Counted from the stretch's first letter, positions 25,440 to 34,908 are shown. The stretch: DNA of 64,000 nt from SZUA-430 sp040381215 (GCA_040381215.1 JBEIHO010000007.1:8792-72791); one strand, 5' to 3'. The notes: generated from the sequence alone by a model not told the origin. Numbers and translations are program-made.

Positions 25440-27863
25440 TCAGATATCGAGGTTGGTGACGGCGAGGGCATTTTCCTGGATGAACTCACGACGCGGATCG
25501 ACGACGTCGCCCATCAGCTTCGAGAAGATGTCATCCGCCGTGTCCCCATGCGACACCCTTACCTGCAGGAGCGAGCGCACATTGTCATCAAGCGTGGTCT
25601 CCCAGAGCTGCTCGGGGTTCATCTCGCCCAGGCCTTTGTAGCGCTGCAGCGTCAGCCCCTTCTGGCCCCACGCCAGGATCGCATCCACGAGCTCGCTCGG
25701 TCCATGGATCGCATGCACATCATCACCCCGTGACAGGCGCGCCCCGTCCTTGTAGGTGGCGACGAGATCCTTCGACCAGCGGTCGAGGCGACGGGCCTCG
25801 GCAGACGTGACAAGCAGCGTGTCGATGGCAACCTCTTCGGTTACGCCGCGCACCTTGCGCGCAAACACAAGCCCGCCCTCGCCCATGCGCCCCACCCATC
25901 CGCGCTCCAGCTCGTTCGACACCGTGTCGAGCCGCCCGCACACCACGCGCATCGCTTCCTCAGCCCGCACGGGATCGCCGAGCGTCTCGGGGTTCAACGC
26001 ACCCGCAATCGCCGCCTGCTCCACCAGGAACGCCGGATACTTCGCCGACAGGCTCTGAACCGATGACTTCACCATGCGCGCGAATTCCGCCAGCGCGCCA
26101 AGGTCCGGACCCGCAATCTGTTCGCCCGTTGCAAGCGTCAGCGTCGCATCACGAATACCTTCCGCCATGACGAAGATTTCGAACTCGCGTTGGTCCTTCA
26201 GGTATCGCTCCGACTTGCCGCGGGTCACCTTGTACAGCGGTGGCTGCGCGATATAGAGGTGGCCACGTTCGATCAACTCCGGCATCTGCCTGTAGAAGAA
26301 TGTAAGCAGCAGCGTACGGATGTGGGCGCCGTCGACGTCGGCGTCGGTCATGATGATGATCTTGTGATAGCGCAGCTTGTCGGCCGAGAATTCCTCCCGG
26401 CCGATGCCCGTTCCCAGAGCCGTGATCAGCGTCGCGATTTCGCCGGAAGACAGCATCTTGTCGAAACGGGCACGCTCGACGTTCAGGATCTTGCCACGCA
26501 GCGGGAGCACGGCCTGGTTCAACCGGTTGCGTCCCTGCTTCGCAGACCCACCGGCCGAGTCACCCTCGACGATGAACAATTCGGACTTGGCAGGATCGCG
26601 CTCCTGGCAATCAGCCAGTTTTCCGGGCAGCGACGCCAGATCGAAGGCGCTCTTGCGGCGCGTGAGCTCGCGCGCCTTGCGGGCAGCCTCGCGGGCGGCC
26701 GCCGCCTCGACAACCTTCGCCACGACAGCCTTGGCTTCAGCAGGGTGCTCTTCGAACCAGACGGACAGCTGCTCGTTCACAACGCCTTCGACAACCGGCC
26801 GCACCTCGGAGGAAACAAGCTTGTCCTTCGTCTGCGACGAGAATTTCGGATCCGGCACCTTCACCGACAGCACGCAAGTCAGCCCCTCGCGACAATCATC
26901 CCCTGTCAGCGCCACCCTCTCCCGCTTGGCCAGACCGCTATCGTTCGCATAGCCATTGACGACACGCGTCAGCGCACCGCGGAACCCGGCCAGATGCGTG
27001 CCGCCATCGCGCTGCGGAATGTTGTTCGTGAAGCAAAGCGTATTCTCGTGATAGCTGTCGTTCCACCACATGGCCGCTTCGACCGTGATCCCGTCCCGCT
27101 CGATGCGGAACGTGACCGGCTTGGCAATGAGCGCCGACTTGGTTCGGTCGAGATAGCGCACGAAAGCCTCGACGCCCCCGTCATAGTGCAACTGGACTTC
27201 CCGGCGCTCGACGCCGCGAAGGTCCTGGAATTTGATGGTCACGCCGGAATTCAGGAACGCCAGTTCGCGCAAGCGATGCTCCAGCGTGAGGAAATCGAAT
27301 TCCGTTTTCGTGAAGATCTTGGGTGACGGCAGGAAGGTCACCTCTGTGCCGCGCCTGTCCTTGGCTTCGCCAACCTCCGCTAGAGGTGCCTCGGGCTCAC
27401 CCATGCGGAAGCGCATGTAGTTTTCCTTGCCGTCGCGCCAGATGCGAAGGTCCAGCCATTCCGAGAGCGCGTTGACGACCGAAACGCCCACGCCGTGCAA
27501 GCCACCCGAGACCTTGTAGGAATTCTGGTCGAATTTTCCGCCGGCATGCAGCTGGGTCATGATGACTTCGGCCGCCGACACGCCCTCGGTCGGATGGATG
27601 TCGACGGGAATGCCGCGGCCATTGTCGCTGACAGTGCACGAGCCATCGGCGTTCAGCCGCACATTCACTTCGGTCGCATGCCCGGCCAGGGCCTCGTCGA
27701 TGGCATTGTCCACCACCTCATAGACCATGTGGTGCAACCCCGACCCGTCATCGGTGTCACCGATATACATGCCCGGACGCTTGCGCACGGCATCAAGCCC
27801 CTTCAGCACCTTGATGCTGTCGGCATCGTAGGTGGCTTCATTCTTTGGCGTTTCGTCGGTCAT
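25440..27863 (-). CDS. gyrB: DNA gyrase subunit B
   Basis: The ATPase subunit of gyrase, which introduces negative supercoils. It has 807 residues from ATG 27863; a longer frame upstream lies in the recF-gyrB gap and is rejected because the family begins at DSIKVLKGLDAVRKRPGMYIG. Motifs in order are the GHKL ATPase EVVDNAIDEALAGH and HPTEGVSAAEVI with GGLHGVGVSVVNALS, the TOPRIM motifs EGDSAGGSAKQ and IMTDADVDGAHIR, and the C-terminal YKGLGEMNPEQLWETT. It follows recF by 62 bases. Confidence 0.98.
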   Translation of the reverse strand: MTDETPKNEATYDADSIKVLKGLDAVRKRPGMYIGDTDDGSGLHHMVYEVVDNAIDEALAGHATEVNVRLNADGSCTVSDNGRGIPVDIHPTEGVSAAEVIMTQLHAGGKFDQNSYKVSGGLHGVGVSVVNALSEWLDLRIWRDGKENYMRFRMGEPEAPLAEVGEAKDRRGTEVTFLPSPKIFTKTEFDFLTLEHRLRELAFLNSGVTIKFQDLRGVERREVQLHYDGGVEAFVRYLDRTKSALIAKPVTFRIERDGITVEAAMWWNDSYHENTLCFTNNIPQRDGGTHLAGFRGALTRVVNGYANDSGLAKRERVALTGDDCREGLTCVLSVKVPDPKFSSQTKDKLVSSEVRPVVEGVVNEQLSVWFEEHPAEAKAVVAKVVEAAAAREAARKARELTRRKSAFDLASLPGKLADCQERDPAKSELFIVEGDSAGGSAKQGRNRLNQAVLPLRGKILNVERARFDKMLSSGEIATLITALGTGIGREEFSADKLRYHKIIIMTDADVDGAHIRTLLLTFFYRQMPELIERGHLYIAQPPLYKVTRGKSERYLKDQREFEIFVMAEGIRDATLTLATGEQIAGPDLGALAEFARMVKSSVQSLSAKYPAFLVEQAAIAGALNPETLGDPVRAEEAMRVVCGRLDTVSNELERGWVGRMGEGGLVFARKVRGVTEEVAIDTLLVTSAEARRLDRWSKDLVATYKDGARLSRGDDVHAIHGPSELVDAILAWGQKGLTLQRYKGLGEMNPEQLWETTLDDNVRSLLQVRVSHGDTADDIFSKLMGDVVDPRREFIQENALAVTNLDI

Positions 27864-27925
27864 GGCTCGTTCCAGTCGATCAGATTGATGGCGGCCTGCC
27901 CTGCAGGCCGGAATGAAGGCAAGAA

Positions 27926-29119
27926 TTACATGGGCCGGACCTGGCCATCGGCAACGCGCATGAACTGCGCCCTGTCCTCCAGTCCCGAAAACAGGGGCGC
28001 GTCGGTTCCCGTGAGCCACGACTGCACGCCCAGCCCATCGATTTCCTCGAACAGGGCCCGCCGTCGCGTTTCATCCAGATGGGCGGCCACTTCGTCGAGC
28101 AGCAGGATGGGCTTTGCCGGAGCCCCGGGCGCCGGCAACGATGCACACGCCATGACAAGCCGGATCAGCAGCGCCTTCTGCTCACCGGTCGAACAGCTTG
28201 CAGCCGCACGCCCCTTCTCGCGGTGAGACACCAGGAAATCCGTGGCATGCGGACCCTCATGCGTGCGCCCCGCATCCAGGTCACGCCCGCGATTGGCACG
28301 CAGCCGTGCAATGAAAGCATCCTCGACATCGACGGCAGCCTTGACGGCAAGCCCTTGCTCGACCAGTCCGGCCAGCGACACGTCCGCGTGCGGAAATGCC
28401 GTTCCACGCTGGGCATCCATCGCACTGGCAAGCTGCGCCAGCCCTGCCACCCGCGACGCGGAGACCGCAACACCGGTTTCCGCCATGGTCTGCTCCAGGG
28501 CCGAAAGCCAGCTATCCCCGGCGCCTGACCGAAGGGCGCCGATGCGTTCACGCATGGCAGTCTCGTACCGGCTCCATCGCCGCGCATGCAGCGGGTCGAA
28601 GCTCGCGATCAAACGATCAAGGAACCGCCGGCGCTCCGAGACACCCTCGACGAAGATGCGGTCCATCGATGGCGACAGCCAGATCAGGCGCACATGCAGG
28701 CCAAGCTCGGCAACGCCGGAAACCGGCACGCCGTCCATGCGCACCGTACGCTTGGACACATCGCTACCGGCCTGCCCCGGCAGGAACCCGACACCGATCT
28801 GGACCGAGCTTTCGGGTGAACTCACCGTCGCCGAGATGGCCCACGGACGCTCCGCCGCCCCTTCGGCGGCATGGGCCGCCACCCGAGACAGTTCGCCCAG
28901 CTTGGCCCCGCGCAAACCCCGCCCGGGCGCAAACATCGACAGCGCCTCGAGCAAGTTGGTCTTTCCAGCACCGTTCGACCCGACAAGGACAACATGCGCC
29001 GGCGTGCACTTGAGATCGAGCATGCCATAAGAGCGGAAATTCGTGAGCATCAGGCGCGTGACGGCGCATTGCAGCTGAGGCCGCGCAGCGATCGCCACCA
29101 TTGGCTCCTGAAAGCTCAT
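27926..29119 (-). CDS. recF: DNA replication and repair protein RecF
   Basis: An SMC-like ATPase that loads RecA at gaps. The 397 residues show LTNFRSYGMLDL, Walker A GSNGAGKTNLLEA, the ABC signature STGEQKALLIRLVMA, and Walker B LLLDEVAAHLDETRR. It is longer than E. coli RecF (357), with extra length in the N-terminus. The start is ATG 29119, with MVAIAARP at 29101 as alternative. It follows dnaN by 23 bases. Confidence 0.96.
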   Translation of the reverse strand: MSFQEPMVAIAARPQLQCAVTRLMLTNFRSYGMLDLKCTPAHVVLVGSNGAGKTNLLEALSMFAPGRGLRGAKLGELSRVAAHAAEGAAERPWAISATVSSPESSVQIGVGFLPGQAGSDVSKRTVRMDGVPVSGVAELGLHVRLIWLSPSMDRIFVEGVSERRRFLDRLIASFDPLHARRWSRYETAMRERIGALRSGAGDSWLSALEQTMAETGVAVSASRVAGLAQLASAMDAQRGTAFPHADVSLAGLVEQGLAVKAAVDVEDAFIARLRANRGRDLDAGRTHEGPHATDFLVSHREKGRAAASCSTGEQKALLIRLVMACASLPAPGAPAKPILLLDEVAAHLDETRRRALFEEIDGLGVQSWLTGTDAPLFSGLEDRAQFMRVADGQVRPM

Positions 29120-29142
29120 GCCGCCAGCACCATCACCCGCGC

Positions 29143-30261
29143 TCAGACCCGCATCGGCATGAGAACATAGAGCGCAGCATCGCCCTCGCTCTCGCGAACC
29201 AGGGTCGGCGAACCGGGATCGGAGAACAGGAACACCGCAGTGTCACCCTCGATGCGCTCGAGAATGTCCAGGATGTAACGCGCGTTGAAACCGATCTCCA
29301 TCGCGGCATGCTGGTACGAGACCGGGATCTCTTCCGTTGCTGTTCCGGCCTCGGGGCTCACCACGCTCAGAACAAGCTTGCCCTTGTCGATGCTCAGGCG
29401 CACCGCACGGGTTTTCTCGCTGGCAACCGCCGACACACGATCAACGGCGGCCTTGAGGTCATCGCGGCCAACCTCCAGCGCCTTGTCATTCCCCGTGGGG
29501 ATGACCCGCTGGTAGTCCGGAAACGTCCCGTCGATCAGCTTCGATGTCAGTGTCAGGGAGGCCAGCTTGAAACGGACCTTGGTGTCGGAGAGGGAAATCT
29601 CGACCTCGCTGTCGGCATCTTCGAGCAGCTTGCGCACTTCGTTGATGGCCTTGCGGGGAATGATGACGCCCGTGATATCGCTTGCGCCCTTCGGCGCTGG
29701 CAACTCGAACCGGGCCAGGCGATGCCCGTCGGTGGCAACGGCCTTGAGAAGAACCTTTCCCTTCTCGCCATGCGCATGGAGATAGATGCCATTCAGGTAG
29801 TGGCGCGTCTCTTCGGTCGACACCGCAAAGCGGGTCTTGTCGATCAGCGCCGTCAGCTCAGGCACCGACAACGTGAAGGCATGCGGCAGGATGCCCGACG
29901 GCATCGCCGGGAAATCATCCTTCGGCAACGCCTGCAGCTGGAAGCGCGAGCGTCCGGATGAAAGCACCAGGCGACCATCGGCCTCGGCGAACTCCAGCTG
30001 CACCTGCGCGCCATCCGGCAGCTTGCGAACGATGTCATAGAGCGTATGCGCCGACACCGTGGTCGCGCCTGGGCGCGACACATCGGCCGGAACCGTCTCC
30101 ACGACCTCGATGTCCATGTCCGTCGCGGTCAGCGACAACAGCCCATCGCGAGCCTGCAAGAGGACATTCGACAGGATGGGTATCGTGTTGCGCCGCTCCA
30201 CGACACTCTGCACGTGGTTCAGGGACTTCAGGAAGCTAGCCCGCTCGATCGTTATGCGCAT
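29143..30261 (-). CDS. dnaN: DNA polymerase III sliding clamp (beta subunit)
   Basis: The ring-shaped processivity clamp. It has 372 residues from ATG 30261; a TTG four codons upstream is less likely. Signatures are the N-terminal MRITIERASFLKSLNHVQSVVERRNTIPILSNVL, the middle YLNGIYLHA and ATDGHRLA, and the C-terminal MPMRV end, which in this family forms part of the cleft for polymerase peptides. A -10 box lies upstream, so dnaN can be transcribed apart from dnaA. Confidence 0.98.
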   Translation of the reverse strand: MRITIERASFLKSLNHVQSVVERRNTIPILSNVLLQARDGLLSLTATDMDIEVVETVPADVSRPGATTVSAHTLYDIVRKLPDGAQVQLEFAEADGRLVLSSGRSRFQLQALPKDDFPAMPSGILPHAFTLSVPELTALIDKTRFAVSTEETRHYLNGIYLHAHGEKGKVLLKAVATDGHRLARFELPAPKGASDITGVIIPRKAINEVRKLLEDADSEVEISLSDTKVRFKLASLTLTSKLIDGTFPDYQRVIPTGNDKALEVGRDDLKAAVDRVSAVASEKTRAVRLSIDKGKLVLSVVSPEAGTATEEIPVSYQHAAMEIGFNARYILDILERIEGDTAVFLFSDPGSPTLVRESEGDAALYVLMPMRV

Positions 30262-30368
30262 TGCCGGTTCCAAGGTTAGGCCTGATGGGAAGATTGCGCC
30301 GCGGACGCAATGAGGCCCGGCCCACTCGAGGGAAAACCGACACCAGATGTCGCGGCACTGCGAACCGC

Positions 30369-30374
30369 AATTAT
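30369..30374 (-). promoter_or_regulatory. Candidate -10 box for dnaN
   Basis: A perfect TATAAT on the minus strand, about 108 bases upstream of the dnaN ATG. The TTCCCT at 18 bases upstream is a weak -35. It is one of only a few consensus -10 boxes in this window and is well placed for a dnaN-recF-gyrB promoter. Confidence 0.5.
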
Positions 30375-30381
30375 AACGGTT

Positions 30382-30422
30382 TACGGCGCCCCAAGGGAAC
30401 AGAAATCGTCCCCGGGGCGCCG
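30382..30422. other. Hairpin in the dnaA-dnaN gap
   Basis: ACGGCGCCCC (30382-30391) and GGGGCGCCGT (30413-30422) form a perfect 10-bp stem with a 21-base loop. It lies 47 bases after the dnaA stop. No T-run follows on the minus strand, so this could be a weak or factor-dependent terminator, or an RNA end-protecting hairpin. Confidence 0.5.
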
Positions 30423-30468
30423 TTTGAACTAAGTATGTAAGTTATTGAGTTAGCTGTTATTTTCAGCC

Positions 30469-31938
30469 CTAAAGATCCTTGGCGACACCTTCTCCACCGG
30501 TGTGAGCGCGCGGCGGCGTCGCCCCACCCTCGACCGGCCAGTTGCGGATCGACAGGCGCAGCTGTTCGACTTCTTCCGCGAAGGTGGGATCGATCGATGT
30601 CAGGCGCTGGATCGTCTCGACGGCATGCATGACCGTGGTGTGGTCACGATTGCCGAAACGACGGCCGATTTCAGGATAGGAGCGCGGCGTCAGCAGGCGC
30701 GCGAGGTACATGGCAATCTGCCGCGGCCTCACGATCGACCGCGAACGATTTGGCGACTCCAGGTCCTGCACCTTCAGCGCGTAATTCTCGGCGACCTTCT
30801 TCTTGATCTCCTCGATTGTCACCCGACGGTCATAGGCACGCAGGAAATCGGCGAGCCACACATTGAGGTTCTCGATGGTCACCGGTCGGGCGCCATCCCC
30901 GCTCTGCGTCACGACGCGTGTCAGCGCGCCCTCGAGCTCTCGGGTGTTGGTGGCAATGCGCTGCGCCATGAAGTGGGCCGCCTCGGAATTCAGCGTGAAC
31001 CCCGGGCGCTCCTTGGCCATTTGCCGGGCCTTTGTCTCGAGGATCGCCAGGCGCAGCTCGAAGTCCGTCGGCTGGATCTCGATCGATGCACCCCGCACCA
31101 GCCGCGAACGCGCGCGCTCCGAGATATTCTCGAACAGCGAGGGAGAGCGGTCGGCCGACAGGATGATCTGCTTCTGCTGGTCTCCGAGCCAGTCGAGCGC
31201 AGCAAAGAGCTCTTCCTGCGTCGCCTCCTTGCCGATGATGAAGTGCAGGTCGTCGATCAGCAGCACATCGACATTGCGCACCTGGTTCTTGAACGCCAGC
31301 GTGTCATTGGCCTTGATGGCCGTGATGAACAGGCGCATGAAATTCTCGGCCGAGATCATCATCACCCGCAGGCTCGGATTGCGCAGCAGCTTCTGGCGCG
31401 CAATGGCATGCATCAGATGGCTCTTGCCCAGGCCCGTCGGCCCGAAGAAGAACAGCGGATTGGCGACCGGAACATCGCTCTCGGCAACCCGGCGCGCCTC
31501 ATGGAACGCGATCTGGTTGGTGCGACCGATCACGAAGCTCTCGAAAGTGTAGGCCGGATTGAGGGGGGACGACCCTTCCACCAGCGGCATTTCAAGGGCG
31601 ACGGGCTCGGCCGGCGCCGCGCGGCTGGCAGCCAGGGCAGCGGGGACGGCCGTCCGCGGACGCATGTCGACGACGAACTCGACCGCGCCAAACGCCGGCA
31701 CCATCTCGGCAATCATGTTGGCGATACGCTCGCCATGGCTCTCCACGATCTTGTCACGCTCAAAACGGCTATTGCAGGCAATGACCACGCGGCCGTCTTC
31801 GACGGCCACAAGCCGCAAAGGATCAATCCAGTACTGGAAGCGCTGGGCCCCAAGCTCGATCTTGAGACGCTCGCGAACGCGCTGCCACACCAACTCCATC
31901 TGATCTGCGACGACGGCTTTTGTTTCCTGAGAGGTCAC
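30469..31938 (-). CDS. dnaA: Chromosomal replication initiator DnaA
   Basis: The AAA+ initiator of replication. It has 489 residues beginning with GTG at 31938. Domain I covers about 1-90, a proline/alanine-rich linker runs to about 140, and Walker A is GPTGLGKSHLMHAI. Walker B is LLIDDLHFI, the arginine finger region is SERARSRLVRG, and domain IV ends with the DnaA-box recognition signature GNRDHTTVMHAVETI. It carries a short C-terminal tail of about 25 residues beyond the usual end. The mRNA leader may be about 500 bases long. Confidence 0.98.
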   Translation of the reverse strand: MTSQETKAVVADQMELVWQRVRERLKIELGAQRFQYWIDPLRLVAVEDGRVVIACNSRFERDKIVESHGERIANMIAEMVPAFGAVEFVVDMRPRTAVPAALAASRAAPAEPVALEMPLVEGSSPLNPAYTFESFVIGRTNQIAFHEARRVAESDVPVANPLFFFGPTGLGKSHLMHAIARQKLLRNPSLRVMMISAENFMRLFITAIKANDTLAFKNQVRNVDVLLIDDLHFIIGKEATQEELFAALDWLGDQQKQIILSADRSPSLFENISERARSRLVRGASIEIQPTDFELRLAILETKARQMAKERPGFTLNSEAAHFMAQRIATNTRELEGALTRVVTQSGDGARPVTIENLNVWLADFLRAYDRRVTIEEIKKKVAENYALKVQDLESPNRSRSIVRPRQIAMYLARLLTPRSYPEIGRRFGNRDHTTVMHAVETIQRLTSIDPTFAEEVEQLRLSIRNWPVEGGATPPRAHTGGEGVAKDL

Positions 31939-32760
31939 TTGTTCTTTTTCCCTTCTATTGCATTGCCTCTTCGACCGAACGGATCACGGGACGACTTGAA
32001 ACGTCCTCGTTCCGGCCCGACCACACATTCACTGCACATCCTGCAAGCGCTTGATCCCGGAACAGGCCCACTTGCCAGTCCCCGGAAGACCCTCTGCACA
32101 GGGCCCGCCCGCTTCACGCCTGGGATAGTGAAAGCCAGGCCACCACCCGACAGACACCAACGCCCCACACAAACTGCACTCGCCCGCTTGGCCCCTCGCA
32201 ACCCGCGCCGGGCGACACCAGACAAGAAAAGCCCTTCTGCTGCCCGCCAAGCAGGCAACAACGCTCCGTGGCGACCAACGCACCACAACAGAACTGAACT
32301 CGATTAACTGGATTTTCTGCCCGAACCGGGCGGCGAACTAGAAAACTGGAGGAAGCCCGACACCGCTTCCTGAAACTCCCACCGAACGAACTGGAACCAT
32401 TGTTTTTGTCATTGGCTTAATCCGCGTTCCAAGCGACTGTTTAACCATACTCAACACACTGACGCAGATCAAGAAGATTTTGCAAAACGAAATCCATGAA
32501 ACGCGTGAGCGCGTCATTAAATGCGATTCACGGTGATGCATGAACACGACCATGAATGCGCACCACGCGCGCACGCCACATAGAAAAACAAAGGATTTTC
32601 TTGCGACAGGGGAAATGTATGCGCGCTCCACATCATGGTCAATGTGGTATCGATGTAATTGATCCGTATACGGAATAATACACCGCGAACGAACGCAACG
32701 TCACGTGCACTAAGGCGCACATCGTGCCGACGAAAGAAGGGTGACGGATGGAGCCTGAAA
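31939..32760. other. Large AT-richer dnaA upstream region, possible origin
   Basis: About 820 bases without a credible gene between dnaA and the rpsT terminator. The half nearest dnaA is GC-rich; the part from about 32400 to 32720 is clearly AT-richer than the rest of the window. It holds a candidate dnaA promoter (32444-32472), a perfect 12-bp palindrome TCCGTATACGGA (32663-32674), and an inverted repeat CCACAT...ATGTGG (32628-32647). It also has one GATTC (GANTC type, 32525-32529) and a TTAA-rich stretch. I found no consensus DnaA box TTATCCACA, so an origin is possible but not shown. Small frames across it look like chance. Confidence 0.5.
32444..32472 (-). promoter_or_regulatory. Candidate dnaA promoter
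   Basis: On the minus strand TTGATC (32467-32472) and TATGGT (32444-32449) are 17 bases apart, close to a sigma-70 promoter. This would give a 5' leader of about 500 bases before the dnaA GTG. TTAA-type sequence lies at the -10 edge. Confidence 0.5.
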
Positions 32761-32764
32761 AGAG

Positions 32765-32800
32765 AAACCCCCGCAGCACCGGCAGGTGCTACGGGGGTTT
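32765..32800 (-). terminator. Intrinsic terminator of rpsT
   Basis: On the minus strand AAACCCCCG-T-AGCACC pairs with GGTGCT-G-CGGGGGTTT around a 4-base loop and is followed by CTCTTTT. The stem is 15 bp with one mismatch. It lies 43 bases after the rpsT stop and separates rpsT from dnaA. Confidence 0.88.
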
Positions 32801-32843
32801 GGAACTTGGGTTGGTCGCCACTTGAGGCAACCAGCCTGGCCTG

Positions 32844-33116
32844 TCAGGCCTTCTTCGTCATCGACCGCACGCGAAGCGTAAGGCGCGAGACCTTGCGGGC
32901 CGCAGCGCGCTTGTGCAGGACGCGCTTGTTGCCGCCACGCACGATTTCCGGCTCGGCCGCACGCAGGGCAGCAGCAGCAGCATTGGCATCGCCGCTGGCG
33001 ATTGCCTCTTCGACATTGCGCACGAAAGTACGAACGCGGCTCTTGCGGGCAACGTTTACAGCCTCTTGACGCTTTGCTTTGCGCGCGGCTTTCGCGGCTG
33101 AACGGATATTCGCCAT
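32844..33116 (-). CDS. rpsT: 30S ribosomal protein S20
   Basis: A 90-residue basic helical protein that binds 16S rRNA in the small subunit. Starts MANIRSAAKAARKAKRQEAVN and ends with the SRLTLRVRSM-K tail typical of bacterial S20. It is placed between echA and dnaA as in other alphaproteobacteria. It has its own promoter at 33164-33193 and a strong terminator. Confidence 0.98.
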   Translation of the reverse strand: MANIRSAAKAARKAKRQEAVNVARKSRVRTFVRNVEEAIASGDANAAAAALRAAEPEIVRGGNKRVLHKRAAARKVSRLTLRVRSMTKKA

Positions 33117-33163
33117 ATGGATGATCTCCCGGAAAGGCTTGCCCTGTGGCTCAGAGGGCGCAG

Positions 33164-33193
33164 GTTATAGACAGTGGCGCACAACCCCGTCAA
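33164..33193 (-). promoter_or_regulatory. Promoter of rpsT
   Basis: On the minus strand TTGACG (33188-33193) and TATAAC (33164-33169) are 18 bases apart, near consensus. They lie 48 bases upstream of the rpsT ATG, and the expected GGAG is close to the start (GGGAGATC). One of the clearest promoters in the window. Confidence 0.72.
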
Positions 33194-33215
33194 CCGCGAA
33201 CAGTTGCCGCGGCCC

Positions 33216-33992
33216 TCAGCGGTGCTCGAACTTCGCCTTGCGCTTGTCGATGAAGGCCGCCATGCCCTCTTTCTGGTCCGCCGTGGCGAACATTGACTGG
33301 AAAACGCGCCTCTCGAACAGCACCCCCTCGGAGAGGGTCGTCTCGTAGGCACGGTTAATGGTCTCCTTGGTCATCATGGCGATGGGCAGGGACATTTCGG
33401 CGATGGTCGCAGCAGCCTTCAGCGCCTCCGGCAGGAGGTCAGCCACCGGCACGACCCGGCTGACCAGCCCCGACCGCTCGGCCTCGGCCGCGTCCATCAT
33501 CCGGCCGGTAAGGCACATTTCCATGGCCTTGGATTTCCCGATGAAGCGCGTCAGCCGCTGTGTTCCGCCAATTCCCGGCATCACGCCAAGCTTGATCTCG
33601 GGCTGCCCGAATTTGGCATTGTCCGCCGCGATGATGAAATCGCACATCATCGCCAGCTCGCACCCGCCGCCCAGGGCAAAACCGGCCACGGCCGCGATCA
33701 CCGGCTTTCGGCACCGCGCCACCCGCTCGTGATGCGCCGTGATGAAGTCTTCCCCGAAGGCCTCCATGTAGGTCTTGGGCTGCATTTCCTTGATGTCCGC
33801 GCCCGCCGCAAACGCCTTTTCCGAGCCGGTGATGACCATGCAGCGAATGGCGGGATCCTGCTCCGCCACGTCAAGGGCCACGCTCAACTCCTTCATGAGT
33901 TGCGTATTGAGCGCGTTCAGCGCCTGCGGCCGGTTCAGCGTGATCAACCCGACCGCGCCACGCACGTCGTACTTGATGGTCTCGTAGCTCAT
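33216..33992 (-). CDS. Enoyl-CoA hydratase
   Basis: A crotonase-fold enzyme of 258 residues that hydrates 2-enoyl-CoA in beta-oxidation. The oxyanion-hole motif FAAGADIKEM is near residue 60. The two catalytic glutamates are in GGGCELAMMCD and QPEIKLGVMPGIGGTQRL. Length and motifs match the short-chain hydratase FadB1/Crt group. It lies between mutM and rpsT, the usual alphaproteobacterial neighbourhood, 70 bases after mutM. Confidence 0.95.
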   Translation of the reverse strand: MSYETIKYDVRGAVGLITLNRPQALNALNTQLMKELSVALDVAEQDPAIRCMVITGSEKAFAAGADIKEMQPKTYMEAFGEDFITAHHERVARCRKPVIAAVAGFALGGGCELAMMCDFIIAADNAKFGQPEIKLGVMPGIGGTQRLTRFIGKSKAMEMCLTGRMMDAAEAERSGLVSRVVPVADLLPEALKAAATIAEMSLPIAMMTKETINRAYETTLSEGVLFERRVFQSMFATADQKEGMAAFIDKRKAKFEHR

Positions 33993-34062
33993 TCGCGCAC
34001 CCGTTGTTATGCCCGCGGTTTAGCCCAGCACCTCCGGCCCGACAAGCGCAGAGCCGGACCAC

Positions 34063-34908
34063 CTATCTCTGGCAACGGCGGCAGTGGAACGTCGAGCGCC
34101 CCGCCTGCACGAAACGCCGCACCGGCTGGCCGCACCGCCGGCAAGCCTCGCCTTCTCGATCATAGACATCGAACCGATGCTGGAAGTAGCCCAGCGAGCC
34201 GCTCGTGTCCTTGAAGTCCCGCAAGGAAGATCCCCCCGCCACGATCGCCGCCTCCAGGACAGCCTTGATCTCGGCCACCAGCTGCACCAGCGCCGGCAAC
34301 CTGAGTGTCGCGGCCTGCCGGCGGGGCGAAATGCCCGACCGGAACAAGGCCTCGCACACATAGATGTTGCCCAACCCTGCCACCACCCGCTGGTCCAGCA
34401 ACGCCGACTTTATGGGCGTCCGCTTGCCCCTGAGCCGTTCCGCCAGCACCTCCCCGCTCAGGTCCGCGGAAAGCGGCTCCGGCCCGATATCCTCGAGCAG
34501 CCGGTGCTCTCCCACCCCCGCCGACGGGACCAGATCCATCATCCCGAAGCGCCGCGGGTCCGTGTAGACGATGCGCACCCCCTTGTCCGTCTGGAACTCG
34601 ACATGGTCATGCTTGCCAGCCGCGGCCACCGCATGGACGAACTGCCCGACACGATCGCCCTCGATCTGGAACCGGCCGGACATGCCGAGATGGACCAGCA
34701 GGATTTCGCCCCCATCGAGATGCGCGAGGATGTATTTCGCCCGCCGCGTGAGCTTCTCGACGCGCCGCCCCGTTAACCGTTCGGCAAAGTTATTGGGCAA
34801 AGGAAAGCGCAGGTCCGCCCGACGCGCGATGACGCGCGCAAGGACGCGCCCCTCGAGCACGGGCGCCAAACCACGCCGAACTGTTTCAACCTCGGGCAAT
34901 TCAGGCAT
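34063..34908 (-). CDS. mutM: Formamidopyrimidine-DNA glycosylase MutM
   Basis: Removes 8-oxoguanine and formamidopyrimidines and cuts the abasic site. The 281 residues start at MPELPEVETVRRGL, where Pro1-Glu2 after removal of Met form the catalytic N-terminus; the longer frame upstream is rejected for this reason. The conserved Lys of LTRRAKYILAHL and a C-terminal zinc finger with two CxxC pairs (CRRCGQP...CRRC) are present. Divergent from ubiE with a gap of 58 bases. Confidence 0.97.
   Translation of the reverse strand: MPELPEVETVRRGLAPVLEGRVLARVIARRADLRFPLPNNFAERLTGRRVEKLTRRAKYILAHLDGGEILLVHLGMSGRFQIEGDRVGQFVHAVAAAGKHDHVEFQTDKGVRIVYTDPRRFGMMDLVPSAGVGEHRLLEDIGPEPLSADLSGEVLAERLRGKRTPIKSALLDQRVVAGLGNIYVCEALFRSGISPRRQAATLRLPALVQLVAEIKAVLEAAIVAGGSSLRDFKDTSGSLGYFQHRFDVYDREGEACRRCGQPVRRFVQAGRSTFHCRRCQR

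Noticed and set aside
30502..32307. A 601-codon plus-strand frame opposite dnaA and its leader
   Set aside because: It is the complement of dnaA, extended by chance through a GC-rich leader; no domain or ribosome site.
31939..32760. Consensus DnaA boxes proving an origin
   Set aside because: No TTATCCACA or one-mismatch copy was found. The nearest (CTCCACA) match only the 3' half, so an origin is left as a possibility.
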